64,000 nucleotides of DNA, taken from Punica granatum. Its lineage: Eukaryota; Streptophyta; Magnoliopsida; Myrtales; Lythraceae. The stretch is from NCBI RefSeq assembly GCF_007655135.1, contig NC_045128.1, positions 34,752,811 through 34,816,810 of the forward strand, read 5' to 3'. Made by a program: the position numbers and the translations under genes. Below are positions 37,391-49,500 of this stretch, piece after piece. The notes under the pieces were generated by a model. It did no database searches. It saw nothing but the letters and a program-made list of their open reading frames with translations, and was not told the DNA's origin. Each line of letters starts with the position of its first letter. The stretch's first letter is position 1.

Positions 37391-38356
37391 ATTTCGCAAT
37401 TTCAAACGAACCCACATGCTTCGATATAATGTTTTCTTGATTTTTTTTTTAATTTTGCTTATGACATTCACGTTCAATTTCAAAATTTCACTATGACTGA
37501 AGTCTGTTCTCCAAAATTCCCGTTCTACATAGCAAGGCATATTAAGAACGAATCAATAAAAGCGATCAGGTCAGTTTTCGAGCAAAGGACAGTGCACGAC
37601 ATTAGCATTTTCAGGCAAAAAAGACCTTCGGGAGATCCAATTTTTATTCTAAGGAACAACTGAGAAGATTGGGCAAGACGGTGAGAGATTCCACTGCTGC
37701 AGTTACCTCAATTAGAGAAGCAGAAATTTTAAGAGAAGAAACGAAATCATCTTTGGAATTGAACTCGACAAGCAATCAATCCTATTTCAAACCATCTTTG
37801 GAGAGTGACCAGTTTTCCTAAAGATGCAAAGGACAAGAGTGCTTCACCAGGCCCTTGCCTTGGAAAGGAGAACAAGATACAGAAAATCAGCTTCTATACT
37901 GAATTACAAAACTAGGCTGAGCATCGAATATGTCAAACTATGTTGCATGCATCAGGAATTTCCTGTTCCTTCGATTAGGTATGCATAAAGGAGGGAGCAA
38001 ATGGGGTCATTGTGGGAGATAGCGCTCCCAATCAAGAAGCACGTGGGCAATCCCCGAACAAGTGCAATTGGGGTCAAGCTACCCGCTTCAGAACTCCCTG
38101 CCACAACAACGAAGAAACATGTGATGTCAGAAATTATTGGATACTCCAGGCAACATTGCTTCCAATAATAAGAACACCAAACCAAGCGTGACCAGAACTA
38201 ATGGACAATCAAGAAAGCTATATCCCAATCTTCCTTTGCAGCAAAGCATGTTAGAGCGAGATCTCTTTCCTTTTTCATGAAATAGAGACGTGTTATAAGT
38301 CGAGAATCTCACCTCAAGTATCATCCCTGTGATGCACGAACTAGGTATTCATACAC
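37391..38356. other. Intergenic DNA downstream of the cp29-type gene
   Basis: No coding pattern. The part nearest 38356 probably contains the 3' untranslated region of the RNA-binding protein gene on the - strand. Confidence 0.5.
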
Positions 38357-39948
38357 TCAAAACTGACGCCTTGGCTTGGCTTCTGCAACAGTGACTCGAA
38401 TCGGTCTGCCATTCAAGTCCTGCGACAAACAAGCATTCAAAAATTAAGACCTGCATTAAGTTGAAAGGTGATATCCATAGGGCTGTTCGAAAAATAATTT
38501 AGTCTGAGCGGTCATGGGAAAAAACTTTCAAGCAACAGCAACCACATTAATCAAGGGAATCTATAGTTACAATAGGACTAAACTTCCTTGAACATGATAG
38601 ACAGAATATATAACTTCATAGAATTCTAAGGATAAACCTTGAAGAATCAACAAAGCATATACTTACAACTCCATTCAAAGTCTCAATGGCACTGTCAACC
38701 TCATCAGCAGTACTGTAAGTCACGAACCCGAAACCCCTAGACCTGCCACTTTCCCGATCATAGACAACCTTTGCTTCCACAACCTTACCCTGCTCGCTGA
38801 ACAGTGTTTCTAGAGCCAAATCATCAACACCCCATGAAAGGTTGCCCACATACACGCGATTACCAGAAGATGAACCACCCCGGCCCATTCTAGGTGGTGG
38901 GCCGTCCCTCCTAGAAGGAGGTGGTCCTGAATTCACCCTCAAAAGCCGTCCCTCAAATTCCTGACAAATACCATCATGCCATCTTAAGATGCATACAAGA
39001 AGCTATTATACAAAAACAATGCTAAAATAGATATCTATAGTTACAAAGCCCTCAGCCTTCAAATGTAGGATAAAAAGCAACACATGAGCCGGATCAGTTC
39101 ACCCATCAGCCTGCAGTTTCTCATAGACCAACTCAGCATAACATTACTTTGTTTATTTATACAATTTCAACCAAAAAGAGATACTTTTCGCATTTTGATT
39201 AAGCTTGTCACTCTATTCGGGCAAGTGAACACAATAGCAAGATATCCATCTCAACAGAAAGCTCTCTTGGCACATTTACATCCATATTCAATTGCGCAGA
39301 AACGTGAACTGTAACAGAGCCAAACAGCTGAACATGAAGCAGCGGCATGTGTATACTCACATAGCCATTGAATTGCTGAGCAGCAGCTTCGACTTCCTCG
39401 GAGGTGGACATGGTTACGAACCCAAATCCTCTGCTCCTTCCAGTGTCCTTGTCGTAAATCACCTGCAAAATGACCTAATCAGAAACCTACGCCTCTTCTA
39501 TACAACATCCACAGTTGCAGAAGCTGCAATCTTATCCACAATTACAGCAGCAGTAAAATAAAGGTTCGAGCTTTTATACCTCAACCATCTCAACATTCCC
39601 GGCGTTCTCGAACAGGCCAGCGAGCTGAGCGCTGTCGACGCTGAAGGGAAGGTTCCCGACGAAGAGCTTGAGGTCGGGGGAGAAGCTGCGCTCGGCCTCG
39701 TCGCTCAGGACCTCCTCCTCTTCCTCCAGCTCAGAGGACACGGCCACGTGGGGGACGAAGCGGGAGCGCGGGGCCACGGGAGCTCCGGCGAGGGCGAGGA
39801 ACGAAGGGGAAGCGAAGAGGTGACTTTGGCGGGAGCTGAGGGTGGAAGGGGAGGGGATGGAGAGCACAGTGAGCCTGGAGGTGGCAAAGGTTAGGGTTTT
39901 AGGGGTGAGGGAAGGAAGGACGAAGGATAAGGAAGAGACGGCGGCCAT
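38357..39948 (-). CDS. CP29B: Chloroplast RNA-binding protein with two RRMs, cp29 family
   Basis: A nucleus-encoded plastid ribonucleoprotein; this family binds, stabilises and helps edit chloroplast transcripts. Exons are 39948-39580, 39462-39361, 38960-38667 and 38419-38357, all with GT-AG introns in phase 0, giving 275 residues. Residues 1 to about 70 are Ser/Thr/Pro-rich with few acidic residues, as expected of a transit peptide, followed by a short acidic patch (SSELEEEEEVLSDEAE). RRM1 covers about 94-170 with RNP2 LFVGNL and RNP1 RGFGFVTM; RRM2 covers about 191-270 with VYVGNL and RGFGFVTY. The linker is only about 20 residues with one short Gly-rich patch, far shorter than the Gly-rich spacer of other cp29 proteins. 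Text such as SVDSAQLAGLFENAGNVEMVE is closest to Arabidopsis At2g37220; the exact paralogue name is tentative. Confidence 0.92.
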
Positions 39949-40033
39949 GGCGGGAGCTTGGAGGAATGGGGAAGAAGATAAGGTCTCGAGGAAGGGACGC
40001 TGGGAGAAGGCAAGAGAGAAGGGGATGAAAGGA

Positions 40034-40041
40034 TATTTATA
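40034..40041 (-). promoter_or_regulatory. TATA box of the cp29-type gene
   Basis: The - strand reads TATAAATA here, about 86-93 bases before the ATG at 39948, in an otherwise suitable position for a core promoter with a short leader. Confidence 0.5.
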
Positions 40042-40695
40042 TTCCAGTGAGGAAAGTAATAAAAAAATATCTGAGCTTTCAGCTAAAAATAAAAAATAAA
40101 ATAAAATAAAATATCTGAGCAGTAATTTGATTTTTCTCTTTACATTTTATTTGGAAAAATGTAAAAAAAAAGGATCAAGTAAAATTATTCTCTTGGCACA
40201 AAAGAGCTTCTTTTTTTTTTTGGGGCATACAACTTGATCGAATAGATTATTATTGATCACGGCCAATACATTGGCGAATTATGATAAATACAGCGCGGTA
40301 TTAGGAAGTTCATGAATTAGAGGAGCAGCGGCAGCATCGATGGATATTAATAATCTGTAATTAAGATATAATAATAACAAGTGACATAGTTGATGATATA
40401 TTTTGCTTATTTGACATTTGACAAATTGGAAAATATATTTTTCCATAATTTTAATTTCAGCCCTAGCAATATATCACCCACTTGATGATTTTTGGTGGAT
40501 GGGCCGAGGGCCCAACAAGAAGTACGAGACAATTGTAATTCGTCGATTTTTAATTTTATGAACGGACATTTCTCATCATTTCTAGCGTATGACAATTCCA
40601 TATTTTTCTTTTTTTTAAAAAAAAAAAGACAATTTCTTTCACAGACAAAGCCCAAATTCAATTTACAAAATATTGTCAGAAAAATCGACATACAT
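40042..40695. promoter_or_regulatory. Shared spacer: cp29-type promoter and synaptotagmin 3' flank
   Basis: Both flanking genes are on the - strand, so this 650-base AT-rich spacer must hold the 3' untranslated end of the synaptotagmin gene and the upstream promoter of the RNA-binding protein gene. No coding pattern is visible. Homopolymer T and A runs lie at about 40211-40220 and 40616-40628. Confidence 0.5.
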
Positions 40696-43600
40696 TCATA
40701 TCACCCTCCACCTCATATCAACGTGTACGATCCCGTTCCTCGAGTTGATGAGATGGAACTTGTCGTTGATGTGCTCGTTATGCACCACGTCGAAGAGTTG
40801 GATGTCTACGTAGCCGAGCGATTCCTGCAGATAGATCATTGAATAAGAACAGGAGAGCTTGATCAGTATATGATGAGGGCTCAAACTGAAAGGCAACGGG
40901 CAGTCGAGTAATTAGTTATTACCTTAGATTGGAACCCGAACTTTCTCCGTTTACTAATGACCTCTATGCGGATAACTTCCTTGAGAGACGCCTCATCCAG
41001 CACGAACTGGAATTCCTCGTTCCAACACGGGTCCTGTGTTTTCTTCACCGTCTAATAAGAATCACATTCCATCTGGAAAAAGTTAGAGAGCATGCAGATT
41101 AAAGCGAGGCAAGATATTTACTGAAGGCGAACGGAGGTGGTATATTCTTGGAGCAGTTTACTCTCATCAGTACCCAAGTTTAAAGATGGAGTTTGGATAA
41201 CGAACATATCCGAATGCCGGTCCTAAATTCAGTGGAACAAGGAAAACTGACCTTAGTTCTCTTCCGTTCTCCTCCGAAGAGAGCCACAGCACAAGGGTTG
41301 TTGTGGCGCTTCCCCTCGACATCCTGAGCTCCTATTACTGTAATCAGAAGCAAGCCTGATGCCGCGAAATGCTCGTCTTCAGAGATGCTTGGAACCCTGC
41401 TCTGATTACTAACGTGCACTTCAAGGGGGCCACTGAATCTCTCATGGTCTTCTTTGAAAGGATCGAATCTGAGCTCCACAACAACTTTCCCTCTCCGCCT
41501 TTTGTTATGGGGATCATTCGGGTTTTGGTTCTTGAACAGATCCAAAGTGAACTCCTTGGCCTCGTGCGGAGAAAGCAGCCTCAGTGGAACCACTTGCATT
41601 CCCAACTTGTCGTGGGGACCAATCTGTGAAACAAGAATAAGGCATTTAACTGTTTGGATTTTTGGAAAACAAGTAAAAGAATTTCCGGTTCCATGCTCAG
41701 CGTAAGCATAGAAAATGAGGCAAAAATGTCCCATGTCGTGCTTTATATGACATTTCACGATTTGAAATATCTTGTCAACGTGTTAACCTAACAATTCTTT
41801 CCCATGTTTCTATTGTTTTCCTGAAAGTGAGAAAACAGAAAGCTGCAGAATGTGCAGCTTCAGATGACGATGGAAGATCCAAAAGTGCAGTCAAAATGGT
41901 TCTTTAAACCGGGGGGGCGGTGGAAATTCTAGTACCTTTTCCCAGTCGTAGACGCGCAGCTCAAGCACCTGAGATTGAAGATCCTTCACCGTGAGCTTGA
42001 AGTTTTCATTCCACACTGGGTTGAGAGTCCTCATCTTCACGGAGGTTCTCTTTGCGGGAATTCTCTCGCCGCTGAGGCTGAGCTTAACATAAGGATCCGA
42101 AGCTCCAAGGAAGTCCATCTTAAGGAGCTCGATAGCCCTTACAACCTTCACATGTAGTATTCCCACTGGTTTCTTAGTAGCCCCGCTGGGATATTAACGT
42201 CAAAAACAAAATTGTTATTCGTCTACACAATTATTTTCCATCATTGGAGAAAACTCTTGAGTCACTGCAGAATTTTCCTTGTTAGCAATTAATCTACGTA
42301 ATTACTTCTCGATGTGGCATGGTAAAACTTACACTGAGCTGTCGAGAATCGGTATCTCGAGTGTCTGTGGCCAGAGGTAAAAGCCAGCTACCTGCTTTCG
42401 TATAGTTTCCTGCTATCAACAATAGACTCGTGTGAGCTATGTAAAGAACAACATTTCCCGACCTAAATATTGATGGAAGCTGGTGCTATAGTACAAGCAG
42501 GACTACTATTCAAAACATATTCAGAACTAGATAGAGAGCGAAATGTAAATCAAAACGAACTGATATAAACTATTAGAGATTACTTGATCTGCAATCTTCT
42601 GTTAAGTCTTTAGTTGATGCATATCTCGATTTCTTTTACATCACATGCATGATTCGATCTGTGGCAGACCATGACTATCACTTCTGTGGATAAAATACAA
42701 CAATCTGAGTCGTTATGGACAAAAGATTCTGCATGTACGCGGAGCCAATTCAGGTAGACTTCATGGACGGTCCCATACAATTTAAGAATTCGAATTATTT
42801 AAGGATAATCATTTTCTTATCTCATTAATCATGGAAGTTGCTCTATTATGGCCAAAAGTCAACTGAAAGTACAATAAATCTTGCAATTATTTTAGCAGAT
42901 TTGTAAACTAAACACACACGTTAAAGCAAATTATGACCACTACACAATTGTCATAATCTCAGCTGATCTGCTGCTTTAGCTAATCTGTTCTATTAAAGAT
43001 TATTAAATTAAGAGAGATAATATCACCTGAACGTAATGGTACAGTCCGGGGATCGCCATTACATCTGCTTTCATGAGATTCAGCCCAAAATCGATCTGTG
43101 GCTGCACTAATCAATGGCTTGAGTTAACTAACAAACTTTGAATTATTTATTTTCATTATGCAGATCCAATGATCGACTATGAAGTCAAGGTACTTGCAGT
43201 TAGATAAGCATACCTTCTCCAGCAAAGAAACTGCTATGCTTGAAAAACAGGGGAAGGTTGGCACAAGGGGCTTGAAAACTATTCGTGGAGCAGCAAACAC
43301 TTGTACATCCACCAGCTGACAAAGAATAGAAGCAATTGTTAAAAAAGTCCGATAAACGATCGCAAGATAAATAATGGTGCAGCAATTCTCAGTTTTTCAG
43401 ATGATTGTTACAAGTAATTCAGTGCAAAAGTTAAGCTATTCTAATCTGCTTTCAAGTTCATTCCAACAGCATACTGCTCCACCAATTTGTATCAATAAAA
43501 GGTTTAGTTGTATCATGTTTCCATGTCTAACCTGCAGCTTGATTTGAAGGGACAAGACTTTCAACACCAAAGTTATGTTGGGGTTTCCGGCCCATCTAAC

Positions 43601-44841
43601 TGCAGGCTCAAGCACTAGTTCATTTTCGTTACTTTCGTGCACTTTAATACCTGCCATGTCCATGATCCATAAGAGAATGAATTCCTAAGCACACACATTG
43701 GTCATAAAATATCAGACGCCAGGAAGAATGATTCAAAGCCGTAAATTTAACTTCCCGGTTCTATGTAACAGTAACTTCTGTAATGGATTACCTATTCTCA
43801 TTCAAATTTCCAATGGTAAATTGTATCTCGGTCTTTTCTAAATCAGAAGATAATCCAAAAAAGAAATGAGCCAATGAACCTAGCTTGAATGATTTACCGG
43901 AAACGATAGTTACCATGAAAAGTAGGAGGTAGAGTTCCGAGAGTCAAGCTGTCGAAATACACAGACTTGATTTGATATTTGCCGATGTATTCAGCAAACA
44001 TTGGCTCTGCAGTGCTCCTTATCATGTTACATATAGCCTGTCAAACACCAGTGATCGCAATGTATAATAAGAACTTGAAGGAGCCAGTTTAGACTGACAG
44101 ATAGCGGCTCAATATATCTCAAGTTACCTTGTCAAGGTAAGGCCACATATCACTTAAGAATTTGTTCAGCCAATCAGTCTGCACAAAAGTACCGAAGAAA
44201 ACGAGCGTGGACAATCTAAAGTTCTTAATTTGGAGGTGAAGAACAAGACAGGTAAACGTAAAACGAGAATCAGTTAAGGACTTGCTCGATCGCAGTCAGG
44301 GTGCTTCGCCCATAGAGGGACTTCAGGCCAAAGATCGAGCAGCGAGCTTGTATCCAGTTCATGAATTGGCCTTATGATTGGATCCTGCAAATACAAGCAC
44401 GATCGAGCAATGGTGTTCAGAAATGCAATGACACGCGCAATCGTTCAATCAACTGATCAGGAAATATAGTTCGCATGAACGCTTTCCATTAAAAGTGTTA
44501 AAGCTTGAACCGATCGGTTAATGTTAGGAACGGTGAAAGAATCATCTGATTGATCAGTCCCTTTCCATCCTTCCAAGACATAAACACAATTAACCAGAAT
44601 GTCAAATCTATAAAGCACATTGAGTAAATGCCATTCCTGAAACACAATAAACACAAGGATCAAACAACGGAGATGCCTCGGAACCGGAAAATGAAAATGG
44701 TTGGATGAATAGACAATGAGATGGCATTACCTTCACATCACGAGGCTCGGGATGTATAAAGAGGTAGTAGCCGAGCAGAAGTCCGATCGGGATCCCGATT
44801 CCAAACCCAATAATTTCCAGCAATCTGCCCAGCAATTCCAT
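40696..44841 (-). CDS. SYT3: Plant synaptotagmin, SYT3 type (SMP plus two C2 domains)
   Basis: An ER-anchored tether at ER/plasma-membrane contact sites with a lipid-binding SMP domain. Twelve exons: 44841-44731, 44384-44286, 44178-44128, 44037-43914, 43650-43532, 43315-43214, 43101-43027, 42409-42333, 42185-41936, 41623-41252, 41051-40923 and 40824-40696; 545 residues, close to Arabidopsis SYT3. The N-terminal hydrophobic hairpin (IIGFGIGIPIGLLLGYYLF) is the membrane anchor. SMP spans about 60-250. C2A, about 256-345, keeps acidic residues (KMDFLGASDPY and YDWEK). C2B, about 395-510, has NPCAV where calcium-binding forms have DPY, so it probably does not bind calcium; DPCWNEEF also has Cys for the usual Arg. 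The end HLINSRNGIVHVDMRW matches SYT3 better than SYT1. Intron 2 appears to be GC-AG; the others are GT-AG. Confidence 0.92.
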
Positions 44842-45150
44842 CGCGTCGAACCTCGTTCGGCATTCACGAAGGCAAGAATGCAATTATGTAAGGAAGCTGG
44901 TGTGTAGTCGGAGAAGAAGTAGTTGTCACTGAAGGGAAGCGACGTGTAACGAAGCGGGCGGAGACCTCCGCGCGGGGAAGAAACTGCCAAAACAGAGTTT
45001 GGTTGTTCAGCAATGCAACCAGTGGGCCCACTTCTTCTCCTAAATGACCGATTTGCCCCTCGCAGCCCCTCTTACTCATTTGCTTTCATCGAGTCAATTT
45101 ATATGGTTCAAGGAAAAAAAAAAAAGGGTCAACTTTTATCGAAATATATA
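44842..45150 (-). promoter_or_regulatory. SYT3 5' leader and core promoter
   Basis: Non-coding sequence between the start codon and a Helitron-like insertion that begins 310 bases upstream. GC-richer near the gene (CGGGCGGAGACC near 44957). No open frame starts at ATG in frame with SYT3, so the ATG at 44841 is the first available. Confidence 0.4.
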
Positions 45151-45487
45151 CTAGATCGCGCACTTGTGTTACACGCGAAACTCACTTACGTATATACTAT
45201 ATGTATAATTTTTTTTCCGTTTAATCATCGTGTATCTAAACTCATCAACCGTACGCATGTAACACCATTTGATTTTTGGCCCCTTTCCCGATGAGTGAGT
45301 GGCAGAGAGAGAGAGAGAGAGGAGGGCGCAAGAATTGAGGAGAGAGAAAGGTGGAAGAGTGGATAGTTTTTTATTTAAGTTTATAATTATACCGATCATT
45401 AAATAATATAATATAAATTGTAGGGGTAAGATAGGAAATAAAATATAAAGTTGGATAATGGAACTCCTCTTTTTAAACTAGTATAGA
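45151..45487 (-). mobile_element. Candidate short non-autonomous Helitron (337 bp)
   Basis: On the - strand the segment starts TCTATACTAG at 45487 and ends CTAG at 45151, followed by T. Just before the 3' end is a GC-rich near-palindrome (CGCGTGTAACACAAGTGCGCG, positions 45178-45157) that could form the short hairpin typical of Helitron 3' ends. There are no inverted termini and no target duplication, as expected. Against it, the base preceding TC is T and not the usual A. A GA microsatellite lies inside at about 45304-45322. Confidence 0.45.
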
Positions 45488-46524
45488 AATATGGAAAATG
45501 GTGTTATAAGGGGATCCTAAAATTTTTATGTAATTAATAATGTTGTGCATAGAATTACGAGTATACGGGAAAGAAGTCACGTTCTTGTAACTCGGAAGAC
45601 ATCCTCGTACTTGTGTCATGGAGCAGTCGATGGGACTATGGGGACGTCCAAGGATCTTCTCCGGTAGTTGTCAACCACTTCCACCGAACAAACAAAAACG
45701 CAGAGAGGGCAGCTTCCTTAAGCATTTGCCTTTCCTCCTTATGGAAATTTCCTTTCCTTCTCCTGGAAATAAATTTGGTGTATTTCAGTTGCTCAAACGA
45801 AAATTTTCGAGATTATTTCAGTCGTTCTCTTAACGTGATCAAGGATGCGGTGTTTTATGCTGTATAATTTGCACTATTTTATCGTACTCGTAGTAGCACG
45901 GATATATTACATTACAGGTTGGCGTGGGCAAACTCATGCTTGCATAGTGCATACCAAAGGCATGTCATGAACTCGACTACCGAAGCCGCTTCGAGAAACA
46001 AGGAAGAATGCTATTTGCCCCTCGTCTAACTTAAAAATCTTGGTGGATTGAGGAAGCAATGTTTACAGTGCAGAGTTAGAAAATGCCGACTTGGAATCAA
46101 AGGATTTAAAATTCTATTTTTATCAATGTAACTTAGATGTCTTTTTATTTCACTTTATTAATTATCCTTACAGTAGTTATACTAACCTCCTTTACCCCCG
46201 AGAAAAGATCTTGGTGAATTCCATATCTGCATCAGCCACGAATAAAAACGGAAATCAGGAGAAGGAAAGATATTAACTTTTTCTTCTCACTTAAAATGCC
46301 TTTTTTTTCTTTAATTAATGAGTGGTAGATGATGATCGGGTGTTGATATTATCAGTTTTTCCAAATTGGGGAAAAGGGACAGCACTAATATATACAAGTC
46401 ACAGGACCTGGCATTGTGCGGACGTTTACATATTTTATTCTTGAAATAAAATGTATTATGCAAAATATGAGTAATTTTCCTAAATATAATTTGTCAGAAT
46501 TAATTTATCAAAATTAAAAGAAAG

Positions 46525-46562
<38 letters not shown>

Positions 46563-49500
46563 GTCAGGGATGCGATTCCGTCGGCAGAAGAGGAGACGAA
46601 TTTATCATAATTAATTTATTAAATTTTATTTTTTGGGAATAATTTATTACAATTTAATTAATTGATTGAAGGTTTTCAATACGTTTAGAAATTTGGTAAC
46701 TTCTTTTTGACTCCTTGGAATCATTTAATAAAATTGAATAAATATATAATGAAAGGTTTCCAATACGCTTACATGGAACCTCCTCATCACTCTACTAAAC
46801 TTACGTGGAAACCTCTCACCACACAAAATGAAATTTCTCATCAACTCTCGTAAGTGACTCTAAATTACATAATTTATATAGTTATATAGACTAGGGAACT
46901 CCATGCAAAACAAGACAATGATGACATTTCAAGAGAAGAAATATAATATATATATATATATATATAAAGATGATGTAGAAGAGCGATGAACGTTTTCACT
47001 TGATAACTTTAAAGGTTCCAGATTTGATACTCATTGAGAACTACGTTTGGTTCTTGGGATGTCATTGTTGTCGAATAGAATAGAAATGATCACGTGAATG
47101 AAAATTGAGAGGGATCAATCGAAATACTCGTGAAATTTCTTAATTTTATTTGAGTGAATAAGACTTGCCATTTTTCTTTGTTTCGGTTCATCGAGATAAA
47201 CGGGGAGTGCGATAGACGTGCCGACGTCAATAGCAGCAAGCACTGTACAGGGCCCAGAACTATATAGATTCCAAGTTAGCCCAAGATAGTTAGTAATTTG
47301 GGCTACATTGGGCCCAGAACTTGTATGGACTTCGTATATATGAGTCAAAACGCAAAAGTGTAGGACACTGCCTCTCTAACCTATATGTCTTACCAAAGCA
47401 TAACACTTAGTGGGCTATTCATTCATTCCCCAAAAAAAAAAAAAAAAAAGTGGTTGACCTATCTCAAACTGGATTACTCGGGACCCATTGCGTTATCAGA
47501 GTGCACACCGAAAAGTCAAGCATAACACTTGATGTATATCAAGGGGCAAAATATGATTTAAGATTTACTTGTCTAGTCCATTGGTTGTATCGCATATGTC
47601 GAATAATTTCTTTCATTCGATTTCAGACTTGGTCGATAGGTGATTCTCGATGTCCCTTTTGAATTAGCTGGCTAGCCAGTCTTGACAGATGTGAAGCATA
47701 TATATCAACCTCGATGTGAGTATACGACTCATCGATATCACCTAATTAATCCGCAATAAGGATAGCATCCACAATGGGGAATTACATTAACTCCCACATT
47801 TTGTAAGCTCAGCCTCGTTACATTTTGTATATGTCAGTGTGTACCAACGTACACATATAGCTTTTGCAATGTTTCAATACCTCGATCCATCTGCACAGGG
47901 GAATTCACTGATTAAATGAACATCTCAACTAACCCACGGATTTCAATAAAAAGAAATCAAATTCAGCACGTTTTGTCCTGATACACTACACTAATACATA
48001 TATTTATATATGGGTCAACTCTTACATATATATGTCAACTCTTCATGTATTGATGGACTAACAAATCATTGATCATCATCATCATCGAAGAGATGAACAT
48101 GTGTTCATGGGAGAGTCCAGATTCAGTGAACCCACATCATGACGGGGTTCGTCCTCACATTTGAATTGCAGACCCCCAAAAATCACAATCTAGTAAACTA
48201 TAAGTATTAGACAGACTAGATTCTTGGCAGCTTGGCGATGTGATGTGGACCCATCTGTACACGTACGGAGTCCTCTCCCCCCATTCTTCCATTTCTTCCG
48301 AGATTATCGTAGGTAAAACTAAACTTATTCGAACTTATATCATTTTGTCGATCTCGACCTCGTACAGAACCTCACTTACCAGTTTCTGCAGCAGACTATC
48401 TACGAACAAGACCAATCTGAATTTGATCCGAGGTCGGACTCAACGTACATTCACCGTTATATATTGGGCGAAATTGATCTTCTCCCGTTAATTCGGGATT
48501 AAACGCGTGAATTGGATCAGCAAGCAAACTTACTCAGGGTTGATTAGTGCGATACTATTTTTAAATATTTGGAACATAAATTGATCGATTAACATTAATA
48601 ATTAAATATATGCATATGAATAAATACACGTGTATGCTGGTGAGGTTGGGCATAATGATAGGGGGGGTTCAATGAACGTTATTCAGCTGTTCTTTGTCTT
48701 GAACAGACGGTCTGGTCTTGTAATGTCGACCGTATAGTTTCGACGCATTTATAAATCATCGAAGAAGACAGACTGAGAACCTAAAAAATAAAATTTTAAA
48801 AATATTTTTTTCAAAAAAAAAAAGAAGAAGAAGAAGAGAGAGGTTCGCTGGATGCAGTGAACTGGGAAAGAGGAGAGATCAAAAGCATGTGCAATTGAGA
48901 GAGGATTTGGCTCTTCGTTGATGCTAAAGAGTATAAAACACAATTAAATCGAGTGGATTGGGAATTTTTGGGTTCCTACTCTGCAATATAATATTGTTCC
49001 GGAGTCGTAAGTTTTAATTTTAGGAAGGACGAGTATCATCTTGCATAGGTCGTGTTCGTATATCTACTATCGATGTGGTACATGGAGTCTGACAATGCAG
49101 TGTCACTATAGGCTAAGCTCCGATGTGAAATTGTATATGTCCATATACAGGAGGAGCACTGCCATTCTCACGCCGAGCATTTTATCATCCGACTTGTTTT
49201 TTGACCAAAAGAAGGCATTATTGTCTTTTTTAAGCCAAAGAAAAGGCTTGTGATATCTTTTTTTTGGCCATAAAAGGCTTATTATATTGAAGCAGCAAAT
49301 TTCACTGGATTATTGTGGCTTTATTTCTTTTTTGGCAGCTCCGTTAACTGACCTTGTAAATGTTATTTTCGGTAAGAGAGAGGAAGACATTATATATTTA
49401 GACATTATTAATATATGCTTTTAAATTACGACAACTTGGCTCAACAACATATCTATATACAGTCTACAAAAGTTGAAACAATGCGTTGAGAAACATCATG

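Noticed and set aside
44842..44883. Upstream in-frame extension of SYT3
   Set aside because: The extended frame would start at TTG; the first true ATG is at 44841 and gives the family's membrane-anchor N-terminus.
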